This document shows, piece by piece, positions 9,108-17,827 of a stretch of 64,000 nt of DNA (the first letter of the stretch is position 1; every line of letters starts with the position of its first letter). The DNA lies in contig NZ_JAGSHX010000006.1 in assembly GCF_018138715.1 (NCBI RefSeq), positions 2,170,001 to 2,234,000 of the forward strand. Direction: 5' to 3'. The notes under the pieces were generated by a model, which was not told the DNA's origin, made no database searches, and saw only the letters and a program-made list of their open reading frames with translations. The translations under genes were made by a program, and so were the position numbers. Source of the DNA: Streptomyces asiaticus. Lineage in GTDB: Bacteria; Actinomycetota; Actinomycetes; Streptomycetales; Streptomycetaceae.

Positions 9108-9123
9108 TTTGGTCTAGACAACA
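9108..9123. promoter_or_regulatory. DasR-type operator (dre) upstream of ptsH
   Basis: TTTGGTCTAGACAACA closely matches the palindromic DasR site (core TGGTCTAGACCA) bound by the GlcNAc-responsive GntR regulator of Streptomyces. It lies 28 bases before the ptsH start and directly follows a -10-like TATGAT at 9102-9107, a good position for repression. PTS genes are established DasR targets. Confidence 0.8.
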
Positions 9124-9150
9124 CCACCGTCACACCTGAAGGGCAACACC

Positions 9151-9432
9151 ATGGCTGAGCGCCGCGTCACCATCGGCTGGGCCGAGGGCCTGCACGCCCG
9201 CCCTGCGTCGATCTTCGTCCGGGCGGCCACCGCCGCCGGCGTCCCCATCACGATCGCCAAGGGCGACGGCACCCCGGTCAACGCCGCCTCCATGCTGGCC
9301 GTGCTCGGCCTGGGCGCCCAGGGCGGCGAGGAGGTCGTCCTCGCTTCCGACGCGGACGACGCCGAGGTCGCGCTCGACCGTCTGGCGAAGCTGGTGGCGG
9401 AGGGGCTCGAGGAGCTTCCCGAGACCGTCTGA
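9151..9432 (+). CDS. ptsH: Phosphocarrier protein HPr
   Basis: A 93-residue HPr of the sugar phosphotransferase system. It carries phosphate from enzyme I to the EIIA domains. The phospho-accepting His lies in EGLHARPAS near residue 15, and the regulatory-Ser region is NAASMLAVLGLG. The ATG at 9151 follows GAAGG with a 9-base spacer. A dre site upstream and a strong terminator with a T-run downstream make it a single-gene unit under likely DasR control. Confidence 0.96.
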   Translation: MAERRVTIGWAEGLHARPASIFVRAATAAGVPITIAKGDGTPVNAASMLAVLGLGAQGGEEVVLASDADDAEVALDRLAKLVAEGLEELPETV

Positions 9433-9494
9433 CCCCGGGCTAGCCCTGCCTGGAATTCCCTGGCTGATTCCCGGAGTGATTTCAGGGATTCGAC

Positions 9495-9543
9495 ACGGCG
9501 GGGCCGCGGTGGCCGTAATGGTCACCGCGGCCCCGCCGTTTTC
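9495..9543 (+). terminator. Rho-independent terminator of ptsH
   Basis: A 17-bp perfect stem (9495-9511 with 9523-9539), whose loop can pair further, is followed by TTTTC on the plus strand. It lies between convergent ptsH and the GntR gene. Confidence 0.85.
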
Positions 9544-9589
9544 ATGTTTCCGCGCACAGAATTCCCAAGAGTTGTATACGGGAGCTCTG

Positions 9590-10345
9590 TTAATTCCGGC
9601 CGCTTGCCGTGTTGACGGAATGTTTCGAAGTCCTCACCGGAATCGGGCGGCGCAGCCGGTATTCCGACAGCGCGCGCTCGGTGTGCGCGGTGGCGAGCGC
9701 CCGCGCGCGGTCGGCGTCGCCGCGCGCCACCGCGTCCACCAGCGCGCCGTGCTCCGCCCAGGACTCCATGGCCCGCGCGGCCGGGTCGGGGCGCACGGTG
9801 CCCTCGGGGGGCGCGGGCCACGCCCCGGGAGCGGCCGCGTACACCCACGCGGTCTTACGCCGCAGCTGGACGAGCAGCGCGGCCAGGCTCGGGCTGCCGG
9901 ACGCCTGGGCGAGCGTCTCGTGGAACCAGTCGCCCAGCGGCCGCAGTTCGCCGAGCTGACCGCCCTGGGCCCGCTCCCGGCCGAGCCGGACCAGTCCGCG
10001 CAGCACCTTCAGATGGGCCTCGGTGCGGCGCTGTGCGGCCCGTGCGGCGCCCAGCGGCTCCAGCAGCGTGCGGATGTCCAGCAGATCGGCCGCCTCGCGC
10101 TCGGAGGGCTGGGCGACGCAGGCCCCCGCGTGCCGCCGGGTCGTCACGAATCCCTCGGACTCCAGGGTGCGCAGGGCCTCGCGGACCGGCACCCGGGAGA
10201 CGCCGTAGCGCCGGGCGAGCAGTTCCTCGGTGAGGCGGCTGCCGGGCTGATACGCACCGGAGACGATGTCGTCGCGAATCGCCGTGCAGACCGCGTGTGC
10301 CGAAATCCGGCGACCGCCCTGGACCGCGTTCGTATCCCCGCTCAC
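9590..10345 (-). CDS. GntR family transcriptional regulator (FCD type)
   Basis: A 251-residue GntR regulator. The winged helix-turn-helix (about residues 13-80, with TEELLARRYGVSRVPVREAL) is followed by an all-helical FCD-like effector domain. The effector is unknown and no obvious target gene adjoins it. The frame opens with GTG at 10345, which has only a weak ribosome binding site of its own. It overlaps the stop codon of a 5-codon frame (10359-10342) that has a strong GGAGG, so translation may be coupled to that leader. Another reading is a one-base error, which would fuse the two frames. The gene converges with ptsH. Confidence 0.85.
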   Translation of the reverse strand: MSGDTNAVQGGRRISAHAVCTAIRDDIVSGAYQPGSRLTEELLARRYGVSRVPVREALRTLESEGFVTTRRHAGACVAQPSEREAADLLDIRTLLEPLGAARAAQRRTEAHLKVLRGLVRLGRERAQGGQLGELRPLGDWFHETLAQASGSPSLAALLVQLRRKTAWVYAAAPGAWPAPPEGTVRPDPAARAMESWAEHGALVDAVARGDADRARALATAHTERALSEYRLRRPIPVRTSKHSVNTASGRN

Positions 10346-10359
10346 TTACGGTCCCGCAT
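10342..10359 (-). CDS. Five-codon leader frame overlapping the gntR start
   Basis: On the minus strand ATG CGG GAC CGT AAG TGA is preceded by GGAGG with a 7-base spacer. Its stop overlaps the GTG start of the GntR gene (GTGA). It could be a leader that delivers ribosomes to gntR, or the true gntR start if a base is missing in this sequence. Confidence 0.4.
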   Translation of the reverse strand: MRDRK

Positions 10360-10497
10360 TGTAGAACCTCCGCCTTTACGCCCGCGAAACGTAACCATGG
10401 AACGCGCGTTGAACGACTCTATTCCACGCGGCCGCCATTTCCGATGGCGGGAAGCATTTCATAGATATTTTTTGGTCAGGCGGGCGGTGGCACGCCG

Positions 10498-10524
10498 AAG
10501 GCCCCGTCCGGCGGACGGGGCCTT
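10498..10524 (-). terminator. Terminator of the M23 peptidase gene
   Basis: A perfect 12-bp stem (10498-10509 with 10513-10524) with a 3-base loop, 87 bases past the peptidase stop on the minus strand. Confidence 0.7.
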
Positions 10525-10610
10525 CTCGGAAGTCTCCCGGGATCCCGGGATCGTGGGACCGCGCGGCGTTCGCGCCGGACGCGCGACGGGGCAGACGTCG
10601 ACGCCGTGCG

Positions 10611-11405
10611 TCAGACGTTGACGCCGTGCGTACGCAGGTACGACAGCGGGTCGATGTCCGAGCCGTAGTCCGGGCTGGTGCGGGCCTCGAAGTGCAGATG
10701 CGGTCCGGTGACGTTGCCGGTGGCGCCCGACAGGCCGATCTGCTGGCCGGGGGTGACCTTCTGGCCGACCGAGACGCTGATCGACGACAGATGGCCGTAC
10801 TGGGTGTACGTGCCGTCGTTCATCTTGATGACGACATTGTTGCCGTAGGAGCCGCCCCAGCCCGCCTCGACGATCTCGCCCATGCCCACGGAGTGCACCG
10901 TGGTGCCGGTGGAGGCGTGGAAGTCGATGCCGGTGTGGGTGCCGGAGGACCACAGTCCGCTGGACGCCTGGTAGCCGGTGGAGACGTAGGAGCCGCTGAT
11001 CGGCGACACGAAGGTGTTGAGGCGCTTGCGCTCGGCCTCGCGCGCCGCGCGCTCCTTGGCCTCGCGCTCGGCCTTGGCCTTCTTCGTCGCGGCCTCCGCC
11101 TTTCTGGCGGCCTCCTGGCGGGCGATCGCCTCTGCCTTGGCCTTGGCGGCGGCCTGCTCGGCGGCGGTCTCCTGGGACTGCGCCTGGGCCTCGATGTGGT
11201 CCGCGATCCCGTCGCCGATCACGATCGCCTGGGTCAGACCGGTCTGCTGGGGGTCGGGGGGCCCGTCGGCCGCGAACGCCTGTCCGGTGATCCCGGCGAC
11301 CACACCCGAGGCGACGGTCGTGATGCCCACGACGTTCGCACTCGTGCGGATGTTGACCTTGGTGGTGCGGCGATGCTTCCCGGTGGCAGTGCGGGTGGAC
11401 GCCAT
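10611..11405 (-). CDS. Secreted M23 (LytM-type) peptidoglycan endopeptidase
   Basis: A 264-residue exported protein. The N-terminus has a basic stretch and a hydrophobic segment ending in GQAFA-AD, a plausible signal peptide. Residues about 60-130 are an Ala/Glu/Lys-rich coiled coil. The C-terminal M23 domain has the zinc ligands HTGIDFHA and GPHLHFEAR plus the conserved YGHL. Such enzymes cut peptide cross-links of peptidoglycan. I chose the ATG at 11405; the GTG at 11417 has an equally good GGAAGG and would add four residues. The leader is a c-di-AMP riboswitch, so expression should follow c-di-AMP level, as known for Streptomyces cell-wall hydrolase genes. Confidence 0.9.
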   Translation of the reverse strand: MASTRTATGKHRRTTKVNIRTSANVVGITTVASGVVAGITGQAFAADGPPDPQQTGLTQAIVIGDGIADHIEAQAQSQETAAEQAAAKAKAEAIARQEAARKAEAATKKAKAEREAKERAAREAERKRLNTFVSPISGSYVSTGYQASSGLWSSGTHTGIDFHASTGTTVHSVGMGEIVEAGWGGSYGNNVVIKMNDGTYTQYGHLSSISVSVGQKVTPGQQIGLSGATGNVTGPHLHFEARTSPDYGSDIDPLSYLRTHGVNV

Positions 11406-11419
11406 ACTGAGGCGCACTC

Positions 11420-11590
11420 CTTTCCTTCCTTCTCGCCTACCGGGTTAGCTGACGGGTTCGGAGCAGGAAGGTCTCCTACGGACCCCTCCCCCGGCCGGGG
11501 AAGGCGCCCGATTCACCCCTGGGGACGTGTTGGGTCCCCGGCTCCCCTGGCTTGCGCCGTACGGGGACTCGGCGATGACTGTCCGGTGCC
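11420..11590 (-). ncRNA. c-di-AMP riboswitch (ydaO/yuaA class)
   Basis: Read on the minus strand, the leader contains the recognisable ydaO elements in order: CCGGGGACCCAACACGTCCC, then GGGGTGAATCGGGC, then CCGTAGGAGACC, and finally GAACCCGTCAGCTAACCCGG followed by TAGGCGAGAAGGAAGG. These match the class seen before resuscitation-factor and cell-wall hydrolase genes in Streptomyces. The class usually lowers expression when c-di-AMP is bound. The 3' end runs into the peptidase ribosome binding site. Exact limits are approximate. Confidence 0.88.
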
Positions 11591-11868
11591 GCGGATGCGG
11601 CGGGTCGCTGGCGAACAGCCGGACTGACGCTAAACGGGCCCGCTTTCGATCACCAAACGGTTCCGGTTTTTTGTTGCTCTCCCCACAAACCAAACAAGCA
11701 GTCAGTCCTATAAATCGGGCATGTCCGACGGACTCCGGCGCCCTTCCGGGACCGGGGTCCCTCCGCTGCCGGCTCATGGACCCGAGGTCCGCCGGACCGC
11801 CCGCCGGACCGTCAGCGAGTCGGCCGGACCGGCGGTTCAGCGCACGGATCCGGCCAACTTTCCTCGCC
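11591..11868. other. Riboswitch promoter region and 3' flank of M16 gene, no gene seen
   Basis: A less GC-rich stretch with an A/T-rich patch at about 11668-11676. It should hold the promoter of the riboswitch-peptidase transcript. No gene or clear terminator is seen. Confidence 0.4.
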
Positions 11869-13275
11869 TCAGTTGGAGATGACGCGCACCTCGCCGATGC
11901 CGAGCGCCCGGACCGGCTCCTCGATCGCCGAGGCGTCCCCGACCAGCACCGTGACCAGCCGGTCCGCCGGGAAGGCGCTCACCACCGCGGCGGTGGCCTC
12001 CACCGTGCCGGTCTCCGCCAGCCGGGCGTACAACTGCGCCTGGAAGTCGTCCGGAAGATGCTGCTCGACCTGGTCCGCGAGGGTGTTCGCGACGGACGCC
12101 GCCGTCTCGTACTTCAGCGGGGCGACGCCCACCAGGTTCTGCACCGCGACATCGCGCTCGTCGTCGGTCAGCCCCTCCTCCTTCAGCGTGCGCAGCACCT
12201 TCCAGAGGTCGTCCAGCGCGGGGCCGGTGACCTCGGTGGCCACCGAGCCGCTGATCGCCAGCATCGAGGCGCCCGAGGAGCCGCCCGTGGGCGACGGGGG
12301 CCCGGAGCGCAGCACCTGTCCGAAGGCGCGCACCCCGTAGGTGTAGCCCTTCTCCTCACGCAGCACGCGGTCGAGGCGGGAGGTGAGGGTGCCGCCCAGG
12401 CAGTACGTGCCGAGCACCTGCGCGGGCCAGACCCGGTCGTGGCGGTCGGCGCCCACGCGCCCGATGAGCAGCTGGGTCTGCACCGCGCCCGGCCGGTCGA
12501 CGATCACCACACGGCCGGTGTCGTCCGCGACGATCGGCGGAGCCGTGCGCGGCGCGCCCGCCCCGCCCGTCCAGGCACCGAGGGTGTCCACGAGCGCCCG
12601 GTCCAGGTCGACGCCGCCGAGGTCGCCCACGATGACGGCGGTGGCGGTGGAGGGGCGGAGATGCGCCTCGTAGAAGGCCCGCACGGCCGCGGCGTCGATG
12701 CCCTCGATGGTCTCCTGGGTGCCCTGGCGCGGCCGGGACATCCGCGACTCGGCCGGGAAGAGCTCAGCGGAGAGGGCCATGGAGGCGCGGCGGGCCGGGT
12801 TGGCCAGCTCATGGGGGATCTCGTCCAGCCGGTTGCGCACCAGCCGCTCGACCTCGCCGTCCGGGAAGGCGGGGGCGCGCAGCGCGTCGGCCACCAGACC
12901 GAGCGCCTTGGGCAGCCGGGAGACCGGGACCTCCAGGGAGACGCGGACGCCGGCGTGGTCGGCGTGGGCGTCCAGCGTGGCGCCGCAGCGCTCGAGCTCG
13001 GCGGCGAACTCCTCGGCGTCGTGCTTGTCGGTGCCCTCCGACAGGGCGCGCGCCATGATCGTGGCGACGCCTTCGAGCCCGGCCGGCTCGGCGTCCAGCG
13101 GCGCCTCCAGGTTGATCTCCACGGCGACGACCTGCTGGCCGGGGCGGTGGCAGCGCAGCACGGTGAGGCCGTTGGGCAGCTCACCGCGCTCGGGGGCGGG
13201 GAACGCCCACGGCCTGGGGGCGCCGCCCTTGGGCTGCGGGTGGAAGGTCATGGTCGCGGTGACGGCGTCGCTCAC
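11869..13275 (-). CDS. M16 peptidase family protein, probably non-catalytic subunit
   Basis: A 468-residue pitrilysin/insulinase-fold protein. The place where the zinc motif HxxEH should stand (GLEGVATIMARALSEGT) has no His or Glu pair, so it is probably catalytically silent. The R/Y motif segment EEKGYTYGVRAF in the C-terminal half is kept. In two-subunit M16B peptidases one chain carries zinc and the other supplies the R/Y pair; this pair fits that pattern. The GTG start at 13275 overlaps the stop of the upstream M16 gene by 4 bases (GTGA), which implies coupled translation and a heterodimer. Confidence 0.85.
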   Translation of the reverse strand: MSDAVTATMTFHPQPKGGAPRPWAFPAPERGELPNGLTVLRCHRPGQQVVAVEINLEAPLDAEPAGLEGVATIMARALSEGTDKHDAEEFAAELERCGATLDAHADHAGVRVSLEVPVSRLPKALGLVADALRAPAFPDGEVERLVRNRLDEIPHELANPARRASMALSAELFPAESRMSRPRQGTQETIEGIDAAAVRAFYEAHLRPSTATAVIVGDLGGVDLDRALVDTLGAWTGGAGAPRTAPPIVADDTGRVVIVDRPGAVQTQLLIGRVGADRHDRVWPAQVLGTYCLGGTLTSRLDRVLREEKGYTYGVRAFGQVLRSGPPSPTGGSSGASMLAISGSVATEVTGPALDDLWKVLRTLKEEGLTDDERDVAVQNLVGVAPLKYETAASVANTLADQVEQHLPDDFQAQLYARLAETGTVEATAAVVSAFPADRLVTVLVGDASAIEEPVRALGIGEVRVISN

Positions 13276-14642
13276 TGGGCCGCCTCCCCTTCTGCGTCGG
13301 TCTCGGCGGCTTCGGCGGTGTCGGCTGCGTCCTCGGCACCCTGGACGGGCTCGTAGACCAGCACGGCGCGGTTGTCGGGGCGCAGCCGCGCCGCGGCCAC
13401 GGCCCGCACCTCCTCGGGGCTGATGTCGAGCACCCGCTCCACGGCGGTCAGCGCCAGCTGCGGGTCGCCGAAGAGCACCGCGTAACGGCAGAGCTCGTCG
13501 GCCCGGCCGCCGACCGTGGCCAGCCGGTCCAGCCACTCGCGCTCGATCTGCGCCTGGGCGCGCTCCATCTCCTGCGGGGTCGGCCCCTCCTCGGCGAAGC
13601 GGGCCAGCTCCTCGTCGACGGCGGCCTCGATGGCGGGCACCTCGACACCGCCGGAGGTCTTCACGTCCAGCCAGCCCAGCGAGGGGGCGCCCGACAGCCG
13701 CAGCAGGCCGAACCCGGCGGCCACGGCGGTGCGGTCGCGGCGCACCAGGCGGTTGTGGAGCCGGGAGGACTCGCCGCCGCCGAGGACGGTCAGCGCCAGG
13801 TCGGCGGCGTCGGCCTCACGGGTGCCGTCGTGCGGCAGCCGGTAGGCGGCCATCAGGGCGCGGGCCGGGACCTCCTCCTCCACGACCTCGCGCAGCTGAC
13901 CGCCGATCACCTCCGGGAGCGTGCCGTCACGCGGCGGCCGCTTGCCCTCGTGGGAGGGGATGGAGCCGAAGTACTTCTCGATCCAGGCGAGCGTCTGCTC
14001 GGGGTCGATGTCGCCGACGATCGCCAGCACGGCGTTGTTGGGGGCGTAGTAGGTGCGGAAGAACTCCCGCGCGTCCTCCAGGGAGGCCGCGTCCAGGTCG
14101 GCCATGGAGCCGATCGGGGTGTGGTGGTACGGGTGGCCCTCGGGGTACGCCATGGCGACGAGCTTCTCGAAGGCGGTGCCGTACGGGACGTTGTCGTACC
14201 GCTGGCGGCGCTCGTTCTTGACGACGTCGCGCTGGTTCTCCAGGCTCTCCTCGTCCAGCGCGGTCAGAAGGGACCCCATCCGGTCGGCCTCCAGCCACAG
14301 GGCGAGCTCGACCTGGTGGGCGGGCATGGTCTCGAAGTAGTTGGTGCGCTCGAAGCTGGTCGTGCCGTTGAGCGAGCCGCCGGCCCCCTGCACCAGCTCG
14401 AAGTGGCCGTTGCCGGTGACCTGCGCCGAGCCCTGGAACATCAGGTGCTCGAAGAGGTGCGCCAGGCCGGTGCGCCCCTTGACCTCATGGCGCGAGCCGA
14501 CGTCGTACCACAGACAGACCGCGGCGACCGGGGTCAGATGGTCCTCGGAGAGCACCACGCGCAGGCCATTGGCCAGGCGGTGCTCAGTCGCTTTCAAGCC
14601 GCCGGAGCCGGCCTGCTGCGTGGCCGTGTGACCCATGGGCAT
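13272..14642 (-). CDS. M16 zinc metallopeptidase, catalytic subunit
   Basis: A 456-residue M16B peptidase. The inverted zinc motif is HLFEH (residues 62-66), and the third ligand Glu lies in the LENQRDVVKNE region about 75 residues later. No signal peptide is seen. It likely cleaves peptides together with the next gene's product. The ATG at 14642 follows AAGGGA with a 5-base spacer; an ATG 6 bases downstream is less well placed. It is divergent from parC and forms a two-gene operon. Confidence 0.9.
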   Translation of the reverse strand: MPMGHTATQQAGSGGLKATEHRLANGLRVVLSEDHLTPVAAVCLWYDVGSRHEVKGRTGLAHLFEHLMFQGSAQVTGNGHFELVQGAGGSLNGTTSFERTNYFETMPAHQVELALWLEADRMGSLLTALDEESLENQRDVVKNERRQRYDNVPYGTAFEKLVAMAYPEGHPYHHTPIGSMADLDAASLEDAREFFRTYYAPNNAVLAIVGDIDPEQTLAWIEKYFGSIPSHEGKRPPRDGTLPEVIGGQLREVVEEEVPARALMAAYRLPHDGTREADAADLALTVLGGGESSRLHNRLVRRDRTAVAAGFGLLRLSGAPSLGWLDVKTSGGVEVPAIEAAVDEELARFAEEGPTPQEMERAQAQIEREWLDRLATVGGRADELCRYAVLFGDPQLALTAVERVLDISPEEVRAVAAARLRPDNRAVLVYEPVQGAEDAADTAEAAETDAEGEAAQ

Positions 14643-14956
14643 GTACGTCCCTTCGATCGCGTGATGGAGCGCGTGCCAGCCGCTTGCGCAGCGCTTCTGT
14701 CACTGTATGCAAGGGGACGGACATCTGGCGAAGTTCCGGTCCACTCCCGTCCCGCCGAGCGGTCCCGAACCGTTTCCGCGAGCCCTCCGGCGCCGGATCC
14801 GGACCCCTCCGAGGGGGCTTCGCGCGGTGCCGCCGGGCGCGGTTCCGGGGCCGCCCGGGCCGCTCGCGCCCCGGCCCGTTCCACACTTGTCGGTGGACCG
14901 GGCCACAATGGTCCGCGTCAGATCCCGCATCGGCAGTTGAAGGAGCCCCAAGCGCG
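14643..14956. other. Divergent promoter region, M16 operon / parC
   Basis: No gene is seen. GGACC and GGTCC form a short inverted repeat with a 10-base spacer at about 14895-14914, upstream of parC. Promoter elements could not be fixed with confidence. Confidence 0.35.
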
Positions 14957-17410
14957 ATGGCCCGCCGCCGCACGAAGACCCCGCCGCCGGACGACTTCGA
15001 GGAGCGCATCCTCGACATCGACGTCGTCGACGAGATGCAGGGCTCCTACCTCGAGTACGCCTACTCGGTCATCTACTCGCGCGCGCTGCCCGACGCCCGA
15101 GACGGGCTCAAGCCCGTGCACCGCCGCATCCTCTACCAGATGAACGACATGGGCCTGCGCCCCGAGCGCTCCTATGTGAAGTGCGCCCGCGTCGTCGGCG
15201 AGGTGATGGGAAAGCTCCACCCGCACGGCGACGCGTCGATCTACGACGCGCTGGTGCGCATGGCGCAGCCGTTCTCCATGCGCCTGCCGATGGTCGACGG
15301 CCACGGGAACTTCGGCTCGCTGGGCAACGACGACCCGCCGGCCGCGATGCGGTACACCGAGTGCCGGATGGCGTCGGCCACCTCGCTGATGACCGAGTCG
15401 ATCGACGAGGACACGGTCGACTTCTCCCCGAACTACGACGGCAGCGAGCAGGAGCCCGTCACCCTCCCCGCCGCCTATCCGAACCTGCTGGTCAACGGCA
15501 CGTCCGGGATCGCGGTCGGCATGGCCACCAATATGCCGCCGCACAACCTGGGCGAGGTCATCGCCGCCGCCCGCCATCTGATCAGGCACCCGGGCGCGGA
15601 CCTCGACACGCTGATGCGGCATGTGCCGGGGCCCGACCTGCCCACCGGCGGCCGGATCGTGGGCATGAGCGGCATCCGGGACGCGTACGAGACGGGCCGC
15701 GGCACCTTCAAGATCCGCGCCACGGTGGCCGTGGAGGACGTGACGGCCCGCCGTAAGGGCCTCGTCGTCACCGAGCTGCCCTTCGCCGTGGGGCCCGAGA
15801 AGGTCATCTCCAAGATCAAGGACCTGGTCGGCTCGAAGAAGCTCCAGGGCATCGCGGACGTCAAGGACCTCACCGACCGTGAGCACGGGCTGCGGCTGGT
15901 CATCGAGATCAAGAACGGCTTCAACCCCGAGGCCGTGCTGGAGCAGCTCTACAAGCTCACGCCGATGGAGGAGTCCTTCGGCATCAACAACGTGGCGCTG
16001 GTGGACGGCCAGCCGCTCACGCTGGGCCTCAAGGAGCTGCTGGAGGTCTACCTCGACCACCGCTTCAATGTGGTCCGGCGGCGCAGCGAGTTCCGGCGCA
16101 CCAAGCGGCTGAACCGGCTGCACCTGGTCGAGGGTCTGCTGGTGGCCCTGCTCGACATCGACGAGGTCATCCGCCTCATCCGGCAGAGCGAGAACGCGGC
16201 GGAGGCCAAGCGGTCCCTCATCGAGCGCTTCGGCCTCTCCGACATCCAGACCCAGTACATCCTGGACACCCCGCTGCGCCGGCTGACCAAGTTCGACCGG
16301 CTGGAGCTGGAGTCGGAGCGCGACCGGCTCAACGCCGAGATCGAGGAGCTGACCCGGATCCTCGACTCCGACGCCGAGCTGCGCAAGCTGGTCTCCTCCG
16401 AACTGGCCGCGGTGGCCAAGAAGTTCGGCACCCCGCGCCGCACGGTGCTGCTGGAGTCGTCGAACGCGCCGGTGACCGCGGTGCCGCTGGAGGTCGCGGA
16501 CGACCCCTGCCGGGTGCTGCTGTCCTCCACCGGTCTGCTGGCCCGCACCGCCGACGGCGAGCCGTTCCCGGTCGAGGGGAAGGCCAAGCGCGCCAAGCAC
16601 GATGTGATCGTCTCGGCGGTCCCGGCCACGGCCCGCGGCTCCGTGGGCGCCGTGACCTCCACCGGGCGGCTGCTGCGGCTCTCGGTGATCGACCTCCCGA
16701 TGCTCCCGGAGTCGGCCGCACCCCCGAATCTGTCGGGCGGGGCGCCCATCGCCGAGTTCCTCTCCCTGGAGGACGACGAGGAGCTGATCTGCCTCACCAC
16801 CCTGGACGAGTCCTCACCGGGGCTCGCGATCGGCACGGAGCAGGGCGTCGTCAAGCGCGTGGTCCCCGACTACCCCGCCAACAAGGACGAGTTGGAGATC
16901 ATCGGCCTCAAGGAGGGCGACCGGATCGTGGGCGCGGTGGAGCTGTCCACCGGCGAGGAGGACCTGGTCTTCATCACCGACGACGCCCAGCTGCTGCGCT
17001 ACGCGGCGAGCCAGGTGCGGCCGCAGGGCCGCGCCGCGGGCGGTATGGCAGGCGTCAAGCTCGGCTCCGGCGCCAAGGTGATCTCGTTCACGGCCGTCGA
17101 CCCGGCGAGCGACGCGGTGGTCTTCACGGTCGCGGGCGCGAGCGGCACGCTCGATGACTCGGTGCAGCAGTCGGCCAAGCTCACCCCCTTCGACCAGTAC
17201 CCGCGCAAGGGCCGGGCCACGGGCGGGGTGCGCTGTCAGCGGTTCCTGAAGGGCGAGGACTGCCTGGTCATGGCCTGGGCGGGCACGATCCCGGCCCGCG
17301 CGGCGGGGCCGAACGGCACCCCGGCGGCCCTGCCGGAGATCGACCCGCGCCGGGACGGCTCGGGCGAACCGCTCGCCAAGCCGGTGACGGTGGTGGCCGG
17401 GCCGGTGTAG
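14957..17410 (+). CDS. parC: DNA topoisomerase IV subunit A
   Basis: An 817-residue type IIA topoisomerase A subunit, which cleaves and rejoins DNA to separate daughter chromosomes. The catalytic Tyr is in [11 protein letters not shown] (Tyr133). The tower and coiled-coil gate follow (to about residue 500), then a C-terminal beta-pinwheel. Topoisomerase IV is favoured over gyrase A because parE lies 7 kb away, outside the gyrBA context. The ATG at 14957 has GAAGGAG about 11 bases upstream; earlier in-frame starts give no conserved sequence. The stop codon is followed without a gap by eight 20-bp tandem repeats. Confidence 0.93.
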   Translation: MARRRTKTPPPDDFEERILDIDVVDEMQGSYLEYAYSVIYSRALPDARDGLKPVHRRILYQMNDMGLRPERSYVKCARVVGEVMGKLHPHGDASIYDALVRMAQPFSMRLPMVDGHGNFGSLGNDDPPAAMRYTECRMASATSLMTESIDEDTVDFSPNYDGSEQEPVTLPAAYPNLLVNGTSGIAVGMATNMPPHNLGEVIAAARHLIRHPGADLDTLMRHVPGPDLPTGGRIVGMSGIRDAYETGRGTFKIRATVAVEDVTARRKGLVVTELPFAVGPEKVISKIKDLVGSKKLQGIADVKDLTDREHGLRLVIEIKNGFNPEAVLEQLYKLTPMEESFGINNVALVDGQPLTLGLKELLEVYLDHRFNVVRRRSEFRRTKRLNRLHLVEGLLVALLDIDEVIRLIRQSENAAEAKRSLIERFGLSDIQTQYILDTPLRRLTKFDRLELESERDRLNAEIEELTRILDSDAELRKLVSSELAAVAKKFGTPRRTVLLESSNAPVTAVPLEVADDPCRVLLSSTGLLARTADGEPFPVEGKAKRAKHDVIVSAVPATARGSVGAVTSTGRLLRLSVIDLPMLPESAAPPNLSGGAPIAEFLSLEDDEELICLTTLDESSPGLAIGTEQGVVKRVVPDYPANKDELEIIGLKEGDRIVGAVELSTGEEDLVFITDDAQLLRYAASQVRPQGRAAGGMAGVKLGSGAKVISFTAVDPASDAVVFTVAGASGTLDDSVQQSAKLTPFDQYPRKGRATGGVRCQRFLKGEDCLVMAWAGTIPARAAGPNGTPAALPEIDPRRDGSGEPLAKPVTVVAGPV

Positions 17411-17570
17411 CCGGGGCCGGGCAGGTGTAGCCGGGGCCGGGCAGGTGTAGCCGGGGCCGGGCAGGTGTAGCCGGGGCCGGGCAGGTGTAGCCGGGGCCGG
17501 GCAGGTGTAGCCGGGGCCGGGCAGGTGTAGCCGGGGCCGGGCAGGTGTAGCCGGGGCCGGGCAGGTGTAG
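17411..17570. repeat. Eight perfect 20-bp tandem repeats after parC
   Basis: The unit CCGGGGCCGGGCAGGTGTAG is repeated eight times without a mismatch. The last 10 bases of parC (GCCGGTGTAG, with the stop codon) match the second half of the unit at 9 of 10 positions, so the array seems to have grown from the gene's 3' end. Each unit contains TAG, and because 20 is not a multiple of 3 the stops fall in all forward frames. Confidence 0.98.
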
Positions 17571-17662
17571 CGGACGGGCCGGTCTGGCAGGACGGGCAGG
17601 GCTGGCGGAACGGGCCCGGACGAGCCGGGTCTGGCCCGGACGAGCAGGACGAGCGCGCAGGG

Positions 17663-17687
17663 GCGCGGCACCGCGAGGGTGCCGCGC
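17663..17687. terminator. Possible terminator downstream of parC
   Basis: A 10-bp perfect stem (17663-17672 with 17678-17687) and a 5-base loop, about 250 bases past the parC stop. Confidence 0.4.
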
Positions 17688-17691
17688 ACCG

Positions 17692-17827
17692 CGCCGTACG
17701 CGGGCACCGCAACGCCGCACGCAGACACCCGCAACGCCGTACGAGGGCACCGCACCGTACGAGGGCACCTCGCCGTACGAGGGCACCGCGACGCCGTACG
17801 CAGACACCGCGCCGTACGTGGGCACAG
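17692..17827. repeat. Degenerate repeats with core GCCGTACG...GGCACC
   Basis: Seven imperfect units of about 17-22 bp share GCCGTACG followed by G(A/G)CACC. Read on the minus strand in one frame they give repeating VPSYGA-like peptides, but with no ribosome binding site or conserved flank. It is probably a decayed minisatellite. The rest of the 17571-18127 gap shows no gene. Confidence 0.75.

Noticed and set aside
5989..9117. Plus-strand open frame of more than 1000 codons opposite the GNAT fusion gene
   Set aside because: Same GC-bias effect: composition is Gly/Val/Asp/Arg-rich, with no domain and no start site.
17411..17570. CRISPR array
   Set aside because: The units are contiguous with no spacers, and no cas genes are near.
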